Shown: positions 16,186 to 25,332, counted from the stretch's first letter. The stretch is DNA of 64,000 nt from Parvibaculum sp035325945 (GCF_035325945.1 NZ_DAOKYX010000001.1:310001-374000), one strand, 5' to 3'. The notes: generated by a model not told the origin, from the sequence alone. Numbers and translations: made by a program.

Positions 16186-17121
16186 ATGGGCAACGGGTGG
16201 CTGGGCCGCAAGGGCGATTCCTATACGGATTTCGTTCTGGATGCGGCCGTTGATGAGCGTGTGTTCGCGACGTTTCGACGTCAGCCTGTCTACAGGTCGA
16301 TCGTCGAAACGTTATCCGCCGAACAGGGGGCGGAGTTCCTTTCAGCAATCGACGATCCGCTGGTGCGAAGGCTCTGCCTCGCATCGGCAGCCGCCGACTG
16401 CGTCGGTGGTCCGACGACCTTTCCATACGAGGGGGTGGCGCTGTCGCCGACGACGCTGCGCTACGGAAAGGTTCTCTGCGATCTTCAGCGCTTCTTTCCG
16501 AAGTACCCTCGGATGCGGCGCATTGTCGAGATCGGCGTCGGCTATGGTGGGCTCGCACGCCTCGTCTGGGAGCATCATTTGCTCGCAGAAACGATGCTCG
16601 AAACCTATGTCGGCATAGATCTCGCGCCAGTCGCCATGCTCGCGCGGCGCTACATGGACCTCTGCACAAGCGGCAACAACGTGATCTTCCTCGCCAGCGA
16701 AGACACGGCAGTCGAGGACTGGGATCTCGTCATTAGCAATTATGCCTTCTCGGAACTCGACCGGACGCTCCAGGAGAGTTATCTCGCCCGCGTTCTCGAG
16801 AATGCTTCTGCCGGCTATCTCACCATGAACACCGGCCTCTGGTCGGGCACTGCCTTCGGCCATGCCTGCTTCACGGTCGAGGAGCTTCTGGAGCGGCTGC
16901 CCAACGCGGTGCTGGCACCTGATCGGCCCGAAAGCGCGACCTCCAACTACATTCTCGCCTTTGGCGATCATGCGCTCGGCGCGGGCACACCGCTTGAGGA
17001 GATCCGCGCCGGTTCGCAGCGGCTCATCGCCGAGCGGGAAGCGCGGCGGGCAGAGCGGCGATCGCTCCGCGGCCTCTTCCGGCGCGCCACCTCAGGCATC
17101 GCCGCAGTCTTGGCTTCTTGA
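16186..17121 (+). CDS. putative sugar O-methyltransferase
   Basis: A 311-residue class I methyltransferase. VEIGVGYGGLARL (near residue 115) is the SAM-binding loop, GIDLAPVAMLARRYM follows, and ISNYAFSELD near 190 is the signature of the putative sugar O-methyltransferase group found in polysaccharide loci. The basic C-terminal tail is unusual. Codon use looks somewhat less GC-biased by eye than in neighbouring genes, which may indicate transfer. No glycosyltransferases are adjacent, so it is isolated from any obvious glycan cluster. The ribosome site is a G-run plus GAAG before the ATG. Confidence 0.75.
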   Translation: MGNGWLGRKGDSYTDFVLDAAVDERVFATFRRQPVYRSIVETLSAEQGAEFLSAIDDPLVRRLCLASAAADCVGGPTTFPYEGVALSPTTLRYGKVLCDLQRFFPKYPRMRRIVEIGVGYGGLARLVWEHHLLAETMLETYVGIDLAPVAMLARRYMDLCTSGNNVIFLASEDTAVEDWDLVISNYAFSELDRTLQESYLARVLENASAGYLTMNTGLWSGTAFGHACFTVEELLERLPNAVLAPDRPESATSNYILAFGDHALGAGTPLEEIRAGSQRLIAEREARRAERRSLRGLFRRATSGIAAVLAS

Positions 17122-17172
17122 GAACGGCCGCTCGCGATCATGCTTAGCCGAACGAGGCGGCGCCGGCATGGC

Positions 17173-17197
17173 CCGGTCGCGCCGAATGCCAGCGGGC
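17173..17197. repeat. 25-nt direct repeat, copy A (intergenic)
   Basis: This stretch differs by one base from 17713-17737, which lies in the 3' end of the DUF6101 gene. Read on the minus strand it would give CPLAFGATG, against RPLTFGATG in the gene. It sits in the otherwise featureless gap 17122-17284 and looks like a remnant of a partial duplication. Confidence 0.5.
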
Positions 17198-17284
17198 ATC
17201 GAGATCGGCAAGAGGGATCCATCGGCCCGATCCAATCGCCTTCTTCATCGTCATTGCGAGCTGCGCAAGGGCCTAAGGCAGCCG

Positions 17285-17575
17285 CTACCCCAAACCCTTC
17301 GCGAGCAGCACGACGCCCGCCGAGCCCGCCTTGCGGTCGCGGGCGATTTCCTCATAGGCGGGCGATTCCGCCCAGTCGCGGAATGCCGTCTCATCGGGGA
17401 AGGACATCAGGATCAGCTTCTCGCGCTCCCACTCGCCTTCGACGACGAGCGGGTTCTCGTCGGCGGCAAGGAGCTTGCCCTTGAAGCGGCTGAATACCTC
17501 CATGAACCGCGCCTGATATCGTCCGTAGGCGTCCCTGTCATGGATCGCGATCTGTGCAATGGCATAAACGGTCAT
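17285..17575 (-). CDS. DUF1330 domain protein
   Basis: A 96-residue single-domain protein of the dimeric ferredoxin-like alpha/beta-barrel superfamily. Visible family features are YAIAQIAIHDRDAYGRY at the start, EGEWEREKLILMSFPDETAF in the middle and SPAYEEIARDRKAGS near the end. The biochemical role of DUF1330 is not established. The start at 17575 is supported by AAAGGA 6-8 nt upstream; a longer reading adds MIFPKGKF with no ribosome site. It lies downstream of the DUF6101 gene on the same strand, 79 bp away, and could be co-transcribed. Confidence 0.85.
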   Translation of the reverse strand: MTVYAIAQIAIHDRDAYGRYQARFMEVFSRFKGKLLAADENPLVVEGEWEREKLILMSFPDETAFRDWAESPAYEEIARDRKAGSAGVVLLAKGLG

Positions 17576-17654
17576 GAATTTTCCTTTCGGGAAAATCATG
17601 CCGGTGCGGCGGCCAGCGGGCGAGCCGCTATTTGCGCAGGCGGATTTGCGGAAC

Positions 17655-18251
17655 TCAGTAGGCGGGGGGACGCGCCCCGGCGGTCAGGCGCTGCGGCCAC
17701 AGGCGCGGACGGCCGGTCGCGCCGAATGTCAGCGGGCGGCGGGCGGAAAGCGGGTTTGCGCCCGCATGGGGCTGGGGCGTTTCGATGCGGAGCGCGCCGA
17801 GGCGCCGCTCGGCATCGCGCAACCTGCCCTCGCGGTCCTCGACGATAAGCGGCAGACCGAGGACACGCCCCCAGCTCCGCCACCGCGCGGCGACATCTGC
17901 GCCATCGAAGGAAGCGTGAAGCACGACCGAACGGCGCGGATCATGAGCATGCAGAAGCTCGACGAGGATCGCGGGCTTCGTGCCCCGCCCGGGCCGGCGC
18001 GCCACGCAGAGCGCGACGCCGCGATAGGCGGAAACAGGCTCCGACCAGACGAATGGCCCGAGAATGGGCGAGGAATCGGTCGCCTTCACCGCATCCCGGT
18101 AGATCACGGCATAGCGGATGAACCCGAAAGCGCGGGCCCACCATTCGCTTGCAGGGATCGTCACGCGTTGCGGCAGCACGAAAGGGTCGGCGTCGATCTC
18201 GCCGCCGTTCCAGCGCCGTCCGGTATGCGGGGTGTGATGAGCCTTCCCCAT
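17655..18251 (-). CDS. DUF6101 family protein
   Basis: A 198-residue protein of unknown function conserved in Hyphomicrobiales. It opens MGKAHHTPHTGRRWNGGEID, followed by a PilZ-like stretch of beta segments (VTIPASEWWARAFGFIRY, KPAILVELLHAHDP, SVVLHASFDGADVAARW). The N-terminal region is the most family-like and the last 30 residues are low-complexity and basic. The frame stays open far upstream through the antisense of ubiD, but ATG 18251 is the only start giving the family N-terminus. Copy B of the 25-nt repeat (17713-17737) is in its 3' end. I cannot assign a role. Confidence 0.7.
   Translation of the reverse strand: MGKAHHTPHTGRRWNGGEIDADPFVLPQRVTIPASEWWARAFGFIRYAVIYRDAVKATDSSPILGPFVWSEPVSAYRGVALCVARRPGRGTKPAILVELLHAHDPRRSVVLHASFDGADVAARWRSWGRVLGLPLIVEDREGRLRDAERRLGALRIETPQPHAGANPLSARRPLTFGATGRPRLWPQRLTAGARPPAY
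17713..17737. repeat. 25-nt direct repeat, copy B (inside DUF6101 gene)
   Basis: One mismatch relative to 17173-17197, same orientation, 540 bp apart. It encodes RPLTFGATGR on the minus strand. The DUF1330 gene lies between the copies. Confidence 0.5.
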
Positions 18252-18452
18252 GGGTGCCCTCTTCAGCCTCTGCGAATGTCCCGAAACGAGGCTAGTGGCC
18301 CAAGGTTGGCAACCCATTAACGCGGAGGCGGGAAACTGCGTCCGGCGCCCCTCCCCGGCCCTCCGATCCGTCCGATTTGGCTTGGCCTGCGCTTTCCGGC
18401 ATTCTCCGGCCCGGAAGCAGGCCCGCTTCGCCAGAAATGCCCCGAGAGACCC

Positions 18453-19979
18453 ATGTCCTATTCCTCCCTCAGAGATTTCCTCGACCGGCTCGAAACGACG
18501 GGTGATCTCGCCCGCGTCAAGGCGCCGGTTTCGACCGTGCTTGAAATGACGGAAATCCAGACGCGGCTTCTGGCGGAAAAGGGGCCGGCGGCGCTGTTCG
18601 AGCAGGCCGTGATGGCCGACGGGCGCCCCTCGCCCATGCCGGTTCTCGTCAATCTCTTCGGAACGGTCGAGCGTGTGGCGCTCGCCGTCACCATGGACGG
18701 TATCGAGCGGCGCTCGGCGAAGGATCTGCGCGAAGTGGGTGAGCTTCTCGCCTTTCTGCGCCAGCCGGAGCCGCCGGGGGGCTTGCGCGAGGCCTTCTCC
18801 ATGCTGCCGATCCTCAAGACGGTGCTGGCGATGAAGCCGAAGACGCTTTCGGCCGCGCCCTGTCAGGAGGTGGTGCTCAAGGGCTCCGACATCGACCTCG
18901 GCGCGCTGCCGATCCAGACCTGCTGGCCGGGCGAGCCCGCGCCGCTCATCACCTGGCCCCTCGTCGTGACCAAGGGGCCCTCGACCTCGCGCGAGGACGA
19001 CTACAATCTCGGCATCTACCGGATGCAGGTGCTCGGCCGCGACAAGACCATCATGCGCTGGCTCGCGCATCGCGGCGGGGCGCAGCACCATCGCCGCTGG
19101 AAGGGCGAGAAATCGGAGCCGCTGCCCGTCGCCGCCGTCATCGGCGCCGATCCGGGCACGATCCTCGCCGCCGTGACGCCCGTTCCCGACACGCTCAGCG
19201 AATATCAGTTCGCGGGCCTCCTTCGCGGGCAGAAGGTCGAGCTTGTCGATTGCAAGACCGTGCCGCTCAAGGTTCCCGCCGAAGCGGAAATCGTGCTCGA
19301 GGGTCACGTCTCGCTCGACGAATATGCCGATGAAGGTCCTTACGGCGACCATACGGGCTATTACAATTCGGTCGAGAAATTCCCGGTCTTCACCGTTTCG
19401 GCGATCACCATGCGCAGGAACCCGATCTATCTCTCGACCTTCACCGGCCGCCCGCCGGACGAACCCTCCGTCCTGGGAGAAGCGCTCAACGAAGTCTTCA
19501 TTCCGCTGCTCCAGCAGCAATTCCCCGAGATCGTCGATTTCTGGCTGCCACCGGAAGGCTGCTCCTATCGCATCGCCGTCATCTCGATGAAGAAGGCATA
19601 TCCCGGCCATGCCAAGCGCGTGATGATGGGCGCCTGGTCGTTCCTCCGCCAGTTCATGTACACGAAATGGCTCATCGTCGTGGATGACGACATCGACGCG
19701 CGCGACTGGAAGGACGTCATGTGGGCGATCTCGACGCGCATGGACCCCGTGCGCGATGTGACGCTCATCGAGGGCACGCCCATCGACTATCTCGATTTCG
19801 CAAGTCCCGAATCCGGCCTCGGCGGCAAGATCGGCCTCGACGCCACGAACAAATGGCCGCCCGAGACGAAGCGCGAATGGGGCCACCAGATCCGCATGGA
19901 CCAGAACGTCATCGACGAGGTGACGCGCAAATGGAGCTCCCTCGGCCTGCCCGGAACCGGCCGGCCGATCTGGAAATGA
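18453..19979 (+). CDS. ubiD: 4-hydroxy-3-polyprenylbenzoate decarboxylase UbiD
   Basis: A prenylated-FMN-dependent decarboxylase, 508 residues, that removes the carboxyl of the UbiA product in ubiquinone synthesis. Family features include EYQFAGLLRGQKVELV, EIVLEGHVSLDEYADEGPYGDHTGYY (the catalytic Glu-rich loop, near 280-305), and the C-terminal VVVDDDIDARDWKDVMWA and TRMDP. It needs UbiX for the cofactor, which is not in the window. It stands alone in the plus direction, convergent with terC. The frame antisense to it is also open and should not be annotated. Confidence 0.95.
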   Translation: MSYSSLRDFLDRLETTGDLARVKAPVSTVLEMTEIQTRLLAEKGPAALFEQAVMADGRPSPMPVLVNLFGTVERVALAVTMDGIERRSAKDLREVGELLAFLRQPEPPGGLREAFSMLPILKTVLAMKPKTLSAAPCQEVVLKGSDIDLGALPIQTCWPGEPAPLITWPLVVTKGPSTSREDDYNLGIYRMQVLGRDKTIMRWLAHRGGAQHHRRWKGEKSEPLPVAAVIGADPGTILAAVTPVPDTLSEYQFAGLLRGQKVELVDCKTVPLKVPAEAEIVLEGHVSLDEYADEGPYGDHTGYYNSVEKFPVFTVSAITMRRNPIYLSTFTGRPPDEPSVLGEALNEVFIPLLQQQFPEIVDFWLPPEGCSYRIAVISMKKAYPGHAKRVMMGAWSFLRQFMYTKWLIVVDDDIDARDWKDVMWAISTRMDPVRDVTLIEGTPIDYLDFASPESGLGGKIGLDATNKWPPETKREWGHQIRMDQNVIDEVTRKWSSLGLPGTGRPIWK

Positions 19980-19982
19980 GTC

Positions 19983-20936
19983 TCAGGCCGCTTCCCTGCG
20001 CGTCTTCACCATCGAGACGATCACGCCTGCGGCGAGTAGCCCGAAGGTGACGCCGAGCGAGAGCAGCGCCGGCACCTTCTCCACGAATTCGGAATAGAAG
20101 ATCTTGGCGCCGATGAAGATGAGGACGGCGGCGAGCGCATATTTCAGATAGGCGAAGCGATGGATGATGGCGGCGAGCGCGAAATAGAGCGCGCGCAGGC
20201 CGAGGATCGCAAAGATGTTGCTCGTATAGACGATGAAGGGGTCCTGCGTGATCGCGAAGACGGCGGGCACGCTGTCCACGGCGAAAACGATGTCGGCGCC
20301 TTCGATGAGTATGAGCGCGAGGAGCAGCGGCGTCGCATGCCAGACGATGCGGCCCGTCTTCGCATCGGGAAGTTTCACCGTGAAATCATGGCCGTGGAGC
20401 CGATCCGAAATGCGGATATGGCGGCGCAGGAATTTCACCAGCGGGTGATCCTCGATCTTCTTGTCGTGCTGCTCCTTCGCAAAGAGCATGCGGATGCCGG
20501 TGACGACGAGGAATAGGCCGAAGAAATAGAGGATCCAGTGGAACTTCGCGATGAGCGCCGCACCGACGCCGATCATGGCGCCGCGCATCACGATGACGCC
20601 CATGATGCCCCAGAAGAGAACGCGGTGCTGATAGATGCGCGGGATCGCGAAGGCGCTGAAGATCAGCGAGATCACGAACACATTGTCGAGTGAAAGGGAT
20701 TTCTCGACGAAAAAGCCGGTGTAGAAGTCGATGCCGTGCTCGGCGCCGAAAGCCCACCACACGCCCGCGCCGAAAATGCAGGCCATGGCGACGTAGCCGG
20801 CTGAAAGCCAGAGGCTTTCGCGCACGCCGATTTCCCTGTCCTCTTTGTGGAGCACGCCGAGATCGAAGGCGAGCAGCGCGACGACGATTGCGCCAAAGGC
20901 TCCCCAGGCCCAGAGAGGGGTGCCGAGCAGTTCCAT
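19983..20936 (-). CDS. TerC/Alx family membrane protein
   Basis: A 317-residue integral membrane protein with about nine helices. The conserved acidic positions FDLGVLHK (near 26), EKSLSLDNVFV (near 78) and EGADIVFAVDSVPAVFAIT (near 208) mark the TerC/Alx family, now linked to manganese export in E. coli (Alx) and other bacteria. Start 20936 (MELLGTPLW) is preferred over the upstream GTG at 20951. I looked for a yybP-ykoY manganese riboswitch in 20937-21098 and saw no convincing match. It is convergent with ubiD, with a 3-bp gap. Confidence 0.88.
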   Translation of the reverse strand: MELLGTPLWAWGAFGAIVVALLAFDLGVLHKEDREIGVRESLWLSAGYVAMACIFGAGVWWAFGAEHGIDFYTGFFVEKSLSLDNVFVISLIFSAFAIPRIYQHRVLFWGIMGVIVMRGAMIGVGAALIAKFHWILYFFGLFLVVTGIRMLFAKEQHDKKIEDHPLVKFLRRHIRISDRLHGHDFTVKLPDAKTGRIVWHATPLLLALILIEGADIVFAVDSVPAVFAITQDPFIVYTSNIFAILGLRALYFALAAIIHRFAYLKYALAAVLIFIGAKIFYSEFVEKVPALLSLGVTFGLLAAGVIVSMVKTRREAA

Positions 20937-21098
20937 GAAACACCAGACCACGACGCGCCGCGCCAGCGCAGACGATCCTCAAGGTCCGACATCGCGGCAG
21001 ACGCCTCCACCGCCAGAGGGGCCCGGACCCGCTCATGCGCTTGAAATAAGGGATGGCATGGCCGGATTCAAGAAAATCCCGCCATGTCCCGCCCGGCC

Positions 21099-21731
21099 TC
21101 AGCCCCGCTTTCGAACAAACTCGGCCTGGATGCTCACCTTCACATCGTTGCCGACGGCAGGCCACCAGGCGCCTAACCCCCAGTCGGCACGGTTAAAATG
21201 CCCCGTTGCGGAAAAGCCGAGCGTATCCTCGCCAGTCAGCGGATCGGGCGCGGCGCCGTTGAATGTCACGGCGAGCGTCACCGGCCTCGTCCGGCCGTGC
21301 ATGGTGAGATCCCCCGTCATTTCGCCTGTGTTCTTGCCGGTGCGCTTCAGCGTGGTCGTCTTGAAGCGGATGTCCGGATATTTCGCCGCGTCGAGGAGGT
21401 CCTTACCCGTGATCATCCGGTCGAGTTCGGGGACGTTGGTGTCGACGCTCGCCGCCTTGATGGTCACGCTCAGGCGGCTCGTCGCGGGCGCCGAGGGCTT
21501 CGCATCGAGCGTGCCCGAGACCTCGTCGAAGCGCGCGACGAAGCGCGAATAGCCGAAATGATCGACATCGAAGAGAAGGCTCGAATGGCGCGGATCGAGC
21601 GTGTAGATGCCCGCGGGCGCCTTCACCGGATCGTCGTTCACCTCATGCGTGACAACGCGGAATGCCGAGCAGGACGCGAGCGCCGCGGCGGCGAGCCCGG
21701 CGGCGATGACGACGCGCCAGCGCCCGGTCAC
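21099..21731 (-). CDS. YceI family lipoprotein
   Basis: A 210-residue YceI protein, a lipocalin-like beta barrel that binds isoprenoids such as ubiquinone-8 in some members. The N-terminus has a lipoprotein signal ending in the lipobox ALASC, so Cys21 is probably acylated. YTLDPRHSSLLFDVDHFGYSRF and GDLTMHGRTRPVTL are family motifs. Its start overlaps the stop of the upstream yceI gene (ATGA), and cytochrome b561 lies before that, giving a three-gene operon on the minus strand. Binding or carrying quinone to the b561 is a plausible joint role, but this is inference. Confidence 0.9.
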   Translation of the reverse strand: MTGRWRVVIAAGLAAAALASCSAFRVVTHEVNDDPVKAPAGIYTLDPRHSSLLFDVDHFGYSRFVARFDEVSGTLDAKPSAPATSRLSVTIKAASVDTNVPELDRMITGKDLLDAAKYPDIRFKTTTLKRTGKNTGEMTGDLTMHGRTRPVTLAVTFNGAAPDPLTGEDTLGFSATGHFNRADWGLGAWWPAVGNDVKVSIQAEFVRKRG

Positions 21732-22312
21732 CCGCCATTCCTCGTGGCGCGAAGGTCGATCTTCACGCGCACATCGGGGCCGGCCACATCGCTGGATGCA
21801 AGCTGGCTGCTCGCGCCGACGCCGAAGATCAGCCGCTTGAGCGTCGTCTCGCCGACGACATGCGCCTTCGCGCCATCAATATCGAGGGAGAAGGGAAGGT
21901 TCACGGGCTTCATCACCCCACGCAGCGTCAGCGTGCCGTCGGCCACATATTTGTTGCCCCCCTCATGGCGGAACTTCGTCGCCTCGAAAACGGCCTTGGG
22001 AAAAGCCTGCACGTCGAACCAGCCTTCCTGCGGCAGATAGGCGTCCTTTTGCGTGTCGCCGGTGAGGCATGACGCCATGTCGATGACGACCTTGACCGAG
22101 GAATGTTCGAGATCTGCGGGATCGAAGGCGATCTCGGCATCGAAGGCTTCACAGCGGCCCGTGAACGCCTTGCCGCCGCCTTCCGTGCCATCCCAGGTGA
22201 TGGTGTCGGGCGTTTTCGCGACCGACCAGCTCGGCACGGCGGCGCGGGCTTCGTTCGCGGCAAGGCTCGTCACCGTCATCACCAGCACAAAGGAGCGCAG
22301 GAACTGCATCAT
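21728..22312 (-). CDS. YceI family periplasmic protein
   Basis: A 194-residue YceI protein with a Sec signal peptide ending EARAAVPSW (cleavage after ARA). The mature part has the YceI pattern, including FTGRCEAFDAEIAFDPADL, DMASCLTGDTQKDAYLP and GTLTLRGVMKPVNLPF. It contains a Cys pair (in GRCEAF and ASCLTG) that could form a disulphide. It is the middle gene of the b561-yceI-yceI operon, 6 bp after cytochrome b561 and overlapping the lipoprotein gene by 4 nt. Confidence 0.9.
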   Translation of the reverse strand: MMQFLRSFVLVMTVTSLAANEARAAVPSWSVAKTPDTITWDGTEGGGKAFTGRCEAFDAEIAFDPADLEHSSVKVVIDMASCLTGDTQKDAYLPQEGWFDVQAFPKAVFEATKFRHEGGNKYVADGTLTLRGVMKPVNLPFSLDIDGAKAHVVGETTLKRLIFGVGASSQLASSDVAGPDVRVKIDLRATRNGG

Positions 22313-22318
22313 GGAATG

Positions 22319-22924
22319 TCATCCGTCTTTCGTGTCATGGCCGCGAAGAAAGAGAGCGCGGGACGGTAGCATGCGCGTGAGGATCCCGTCCTTCAGCCAG
22401 AAGTGGTGCCGAAGCGCCGCACCGGCGTGAAGCGTCACCAGCACCACCGCGCTCCATGCGAGGGTGACGTGAACCGTCGATGCCACCTTCCCGATCGCTT
22501 CCTTGTCGGGGTTGGCGGCGATGAAGCCGATATGAGGCAGCTTGATCACGCCATAAAGCATGGTGGGGATACCGAGCGGCGAGGCGGAAACGACGACCCA
22601 GCCCACGAGCGGCAGCAGGAGAAGCAGGGCATAGAGCCCCCAATGAGTGAGTTGCGCCGCGCGCCGCTCCCAGCCCGGCATTTCCGCCGGCAGAGGCGGA
22701 ACGGGGCCTGCAAGCCGCCAGGCGAGGCGCAAGGCGACGAGCGCGAAGATCGTCGCGCCGATCGACTTGTGGAGCTGATAAAGCGGAAATGTGAGCGGAT
22801 GCGTGAGCGGCAGGTTCGTCATCGCAAGGCCGATCGCCACCATCGCGATGAATAGGAGCGCGACCAGCCAGTGAAACGAAACGGCGATCAGTCCGAAGCG
22901 GTTTTCGTCGTTGCGAAGCTGCAT
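22319..22924 (-). CDS. cytochrome b561
   Basis: A 201-residue di-haem membrane cytochrome with four transmembrane helices. Candidate haem ligands are the His in AVSFHWLVALLF (helix 1), YQLHKSIGATIF (helix 2), a His in helix 3 (AAQLTHWGLY) and STVHVTLAWSAVVLVTLHAG (helix 4). Such proteins move electrons between quinol and periplasmic partners such as superoxide or carriers. Start 22924 (MQLRNDENRFG) gives the family N-terminus; GAGGGG lies about 12 nt upstream. It heads the operon with two YceI proteins, a combination repeated in many proteobacteria. Confidence 0.92.
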   Translation of the reverse strand: MQLRNDENRFGLIAVSFHWLVALLFIAMVAIGLAMTNLPLTHPLTFPLYQLHKSIGATIFALVALRLAWRLAGPVPPLPAEMPGWERRAAQLTHWGLYALLLLLPLVGWVVVSASPLGIPTMLYGVIKLPHIGFIAANPDKEAIGKVASTVHVTLAWSAVVLVTLHAGAALRHHFWLKDGILTRMLPSRALFLRGHDTKDG

Positions 22925-23232
22925 GGTTGGCGTCGTCCCCTCGCATGTGTCCGGAAGAATGCGCGATCGGAAAATCTGCGGCAACCTCTCCTTGCCTTCA
23001 CGCTCCTCACAACTTCGTAAGGTGGTATCCCGGATCAGGCATGGCAACCGTGGAAATTCCGTCCTTTCCGGCCGCCGGCCCTCGTCCCGCTCGCAGCCAA
23101 TCCTTTACGCTTCCTTTCACCGATCACTCACAATGCTTTACGTCACTTTCAGTGTTCGTTAGCCATTCTGCGTCCCTCGAAACCGGGACCCTGTGTCATG
23201 AGGGCTCTCGCATCTTTCTTGTAGGGGACCAC
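22925..23232. other. divergent intergenic region, b561 operon / chemoreceptor
   Basis: This 308-bp gap separates the start of cytochrome b561 (minus) from the chemoreceptor start (plus). It must contain both promoters. The plus-strand frame into the chemoreceptor is open throughout, but it has no transmembrane or other sense before ATG 23233. I see no convincing -35/-10 pair, strong palindrome or RNA structure. Confidence 0.5.
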
Positions 23233-25326
23233 ATGCACCTGTTCAGCCTGCGCAACATTCTGCTCGCCATCACGGGCATTCTCGGCATCACGGTGATCAC
23301 ACTCGCGGGGGACATGGCGCTGCGCATGCTGCATCAGCGCCAGCTCGCCGATGCCGGGCGGGAAATCAACGAGATCAGCGACCTGCTGCTGAAGAGCGCC
23401 GGGGCCTGGGCCGTCGAGCGCGGCGCGACTTCAACCGGCCTCAATGGCGAAAACCCCGCCGACGAGGGGCTGCACACGACGATCGAGGCTCAGCGCCGGA
23501 CGGCCGATACGAGTTTCAAGGCCGCGATCGAACGGATCAGGAACCATGACGCGGCGACATATGCGCAGTTGATCGGCACGGCCGAACAGAGCTTCGCCAG
23601 CGTCGAGGCGCTGCGCCGCAGCGCCGATGGCGATCTTTCCAGACCCAAATCCGCGCGCGACCAAAATCTGGCAAAGGCATTCCCGGCGAACATCACATCG
23701 CTGATCGAGAAGGCGCAGGTGCTTCGCCGCAAGCTCGAGCTTGAACTCGACACGGCCGAGGCGCGCATGGCGCATCTCCAGCAGATGAAGGACTCGATCT
23801 GGGTGATGAGCGAATTCAGCGGCCGCGAGCGCGCCGCCTTCGGTGCCGCCATCGCGCAGGGACAGCCGCTTTCCGGCGAACAGATGCAGATCCTGTCGCA
23901 GTATCGCGGCCGGGTGGAGCTTGCCTGGGAAACGATCCAGATGATCGCCTCCAAGCCTTCGACCCCGCAGGATGTGCGCGCCGCGATCTCCACTGTCTCG
24001 ACGGTCTTCTTCGACCGCTTCGGCGCCACGCGGAAATCGGTCTATGAGGCGAGCTTCGAAGGCAGCGCCTATCCGGTGAGCGCCGCCGAATGGGTCGTGC
24101 AGGCAACCGATGCCATCAACACCATTCTCGCGCTCAGCAACTCGACCGGCGAGAACATCGCAACGCTGACGGAACAATCCGCAAGCGAGGGCCTCCGGTC
24201 CTTCGTTCTCGCGCTCGTTCTTCTCTGCGCGGCCGGCGGCGTCATCATCGTTGCCTTCTGGACCGTTCTCGCTCGTGTCACCCGTCCGCTCGGCGCGATG
24301 AGCGAGCGCATGACGGCGCTCGCCGCAGGCGACAAGCAGTCGGAAGTTCCGGGCGCGGGCCGCAAGGACGAGATCGGCGCCATGGCGGCGGCGGTCGAGG
24401 TCTTCCGCCGCAACGCGCTCGAAATCGAGCGTATGGAGGCCGAGCAGGCGGAACTCGCCCGCCGCACGGAGGAAGAGAAGAAGCGCGCGCTCAACGAGCT
24501 TGCCGACTCCTTCCTCGCCAGCGTGGGCGGCGTGGTGGACATGCTTTCCTCGGCCGCCGTCGAGATGGAGGCGACCGCGCAGTCGATGAACCGCACGGCG
24601 GAACATACGAGCGAACGCGCATCGAGCGTCGCCACGGCGTCCGAACTCGCCGCCAGCAACGTCAACAGCGTCGCCACCTCGGCCGAGGAACTCAGCTCCT
24701 CGATCCAGGAGATCAGCCGCCAGGTTCAGGAATCGACGCGCGTCTGCGGCGATGCGGTGCGGAGCGCCGAGACGACCAATGCCATGGTGCAGGGACTTGC
24801 CGAGGCGGCGCGCCGGATCGGCGATGTGGTGAACCTCATCAATGACATTGCGGGCCAGACGAACCTTCTCGCGCTCAACGCCACCATCGAGGCGGCGCGG
24901 GCGGGCGAGAGCGGCAAGGGCTTCGCGGTCGTCGCCGCCGAAGTGAAGACACTTGCGAACCAGACGGCGAAGGCGACCGACGAGATCAGCCAGCAGATCG
25001 CGGCCATCCAGTCGGCCACGGCCAATTCGGTCGGCGCCATTCAGGACATCGGCAAGACGATCACCTCGATCAACGAGATCTCGTCGGCCATCGCATCGGC
25101 CGTGGAGGAACAGGGCGCCGCAACGCAGGAAATCTCGCGCAGCGTTCAGCAGGCATCGCAAGGTACGGCGGAAGTCTCGGACAGCATTTCCAGCGTTACC
25201 GAGGCCGCGACCGAAACGGGAACGGCCGCCACGCAGGTGCTTGGCTCGGCGACCGAGCTTACCCGACAGGCCGATCGTCTGCGCAGCGAAGTCGCGGGCT
25301 TCGTGGAGCGGGTGCGGGCGGCCTGA
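23233..25326 (+). CDS. methyl-accepting chemotaxis protein
   Basis: A 697-residue transducer. It has a first transmembrane helix at residues 7-25, a long periplasmic sensor of about 295 residues, a second helix near 321-345, a HAMP domain near 345-400 and the cytoplasmic signalling coiled coil. The hairpin tip, around GQTNLLALNATIEAARAGE (540-560), is canonical for CheA/CheW contact. The sensor domain matches no fold I can name and carries NIT-like helical content. No CheB/R tether pentapeptide is seen at the C-terminus. The start ATG 23233 follows AGGGGACC. No che genes are in the window. Confidence 0.93.
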   Translation: MHLFSLRNILLAITGILGITVITLAGDMALRMLHQRQLADAGREINEISDLLLKSAGAWAVERGATSTGLNGENPADEGLHTTIEAQRRTADTSFKAAIERIRNHDAATYAQLIGTAEQSFASVEALRRSADGDLSRPKSARDQNLAKAFPANITSLIEKAQVLRRKLELELDTAEARMAHLQQMKDSIWVMSEFSGRERAAFGAAIAQGQPLSGEQMQILSQYRGRVELAWETIQMIASKPSTPQDVRAAISTVSTVFFDRFGATRKSVYEASFEGSAYPVSAAEWVVQATDAINTILALSNSTGENIATLTEQSASEGLRSFVLALVLLCAAGGVIIVAFWTVLARVTRPLGAMSERMTALAAGDKQSEVPGAGRKDEIGAMAAAVEVFRRNALEIERMEAEQAELARRTEEEKKRALNELADSFLASVGGVVDMLSSAAVEMEATAQSMNRTAEHTSERASSVATASELAASNVNSVATSAEELSSSIQEISRQVQESTRVCGDAVRSAETTNAMVQGLAEAARRIGDVVNLINDIAGQTNLLALNATIEAARAGESGKGFAVVAAEVKTLANQTAKATDEISQQIAAIQSATANSVGAIQDIGKTITSINEISSAIASAVEEQGAATQEISRSVQQASQGTAEVSDSISSVTEAATETGTAATQVLGSATELTRQADRLRSEVAGFVERVRAA

Positions 25327-25332
25327 TGCCGC

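Noticed and set aside
17655..19886. A 743-codon open frame on the minus strand running from DUF6101 through the antisense of ubiD
   Set aside because: The part over ubiD has the composition of an antisense shadow in GC-rich DNA and no domain; only the last 198 codons, from ATG 18251, form a family protein.
20937..21098. Manganese riboswitch (yybP-ykoY) upstream of terC
   Set aside because: The conserved internal loops of that class are not recognisable in the sequence.
23431..25161. A 576-codon minus-strand frame opposite the chemoreceptor
   Set aside because: Shadow of the coiled-coil coding sequence with no recognisable motif and no ribosome site.
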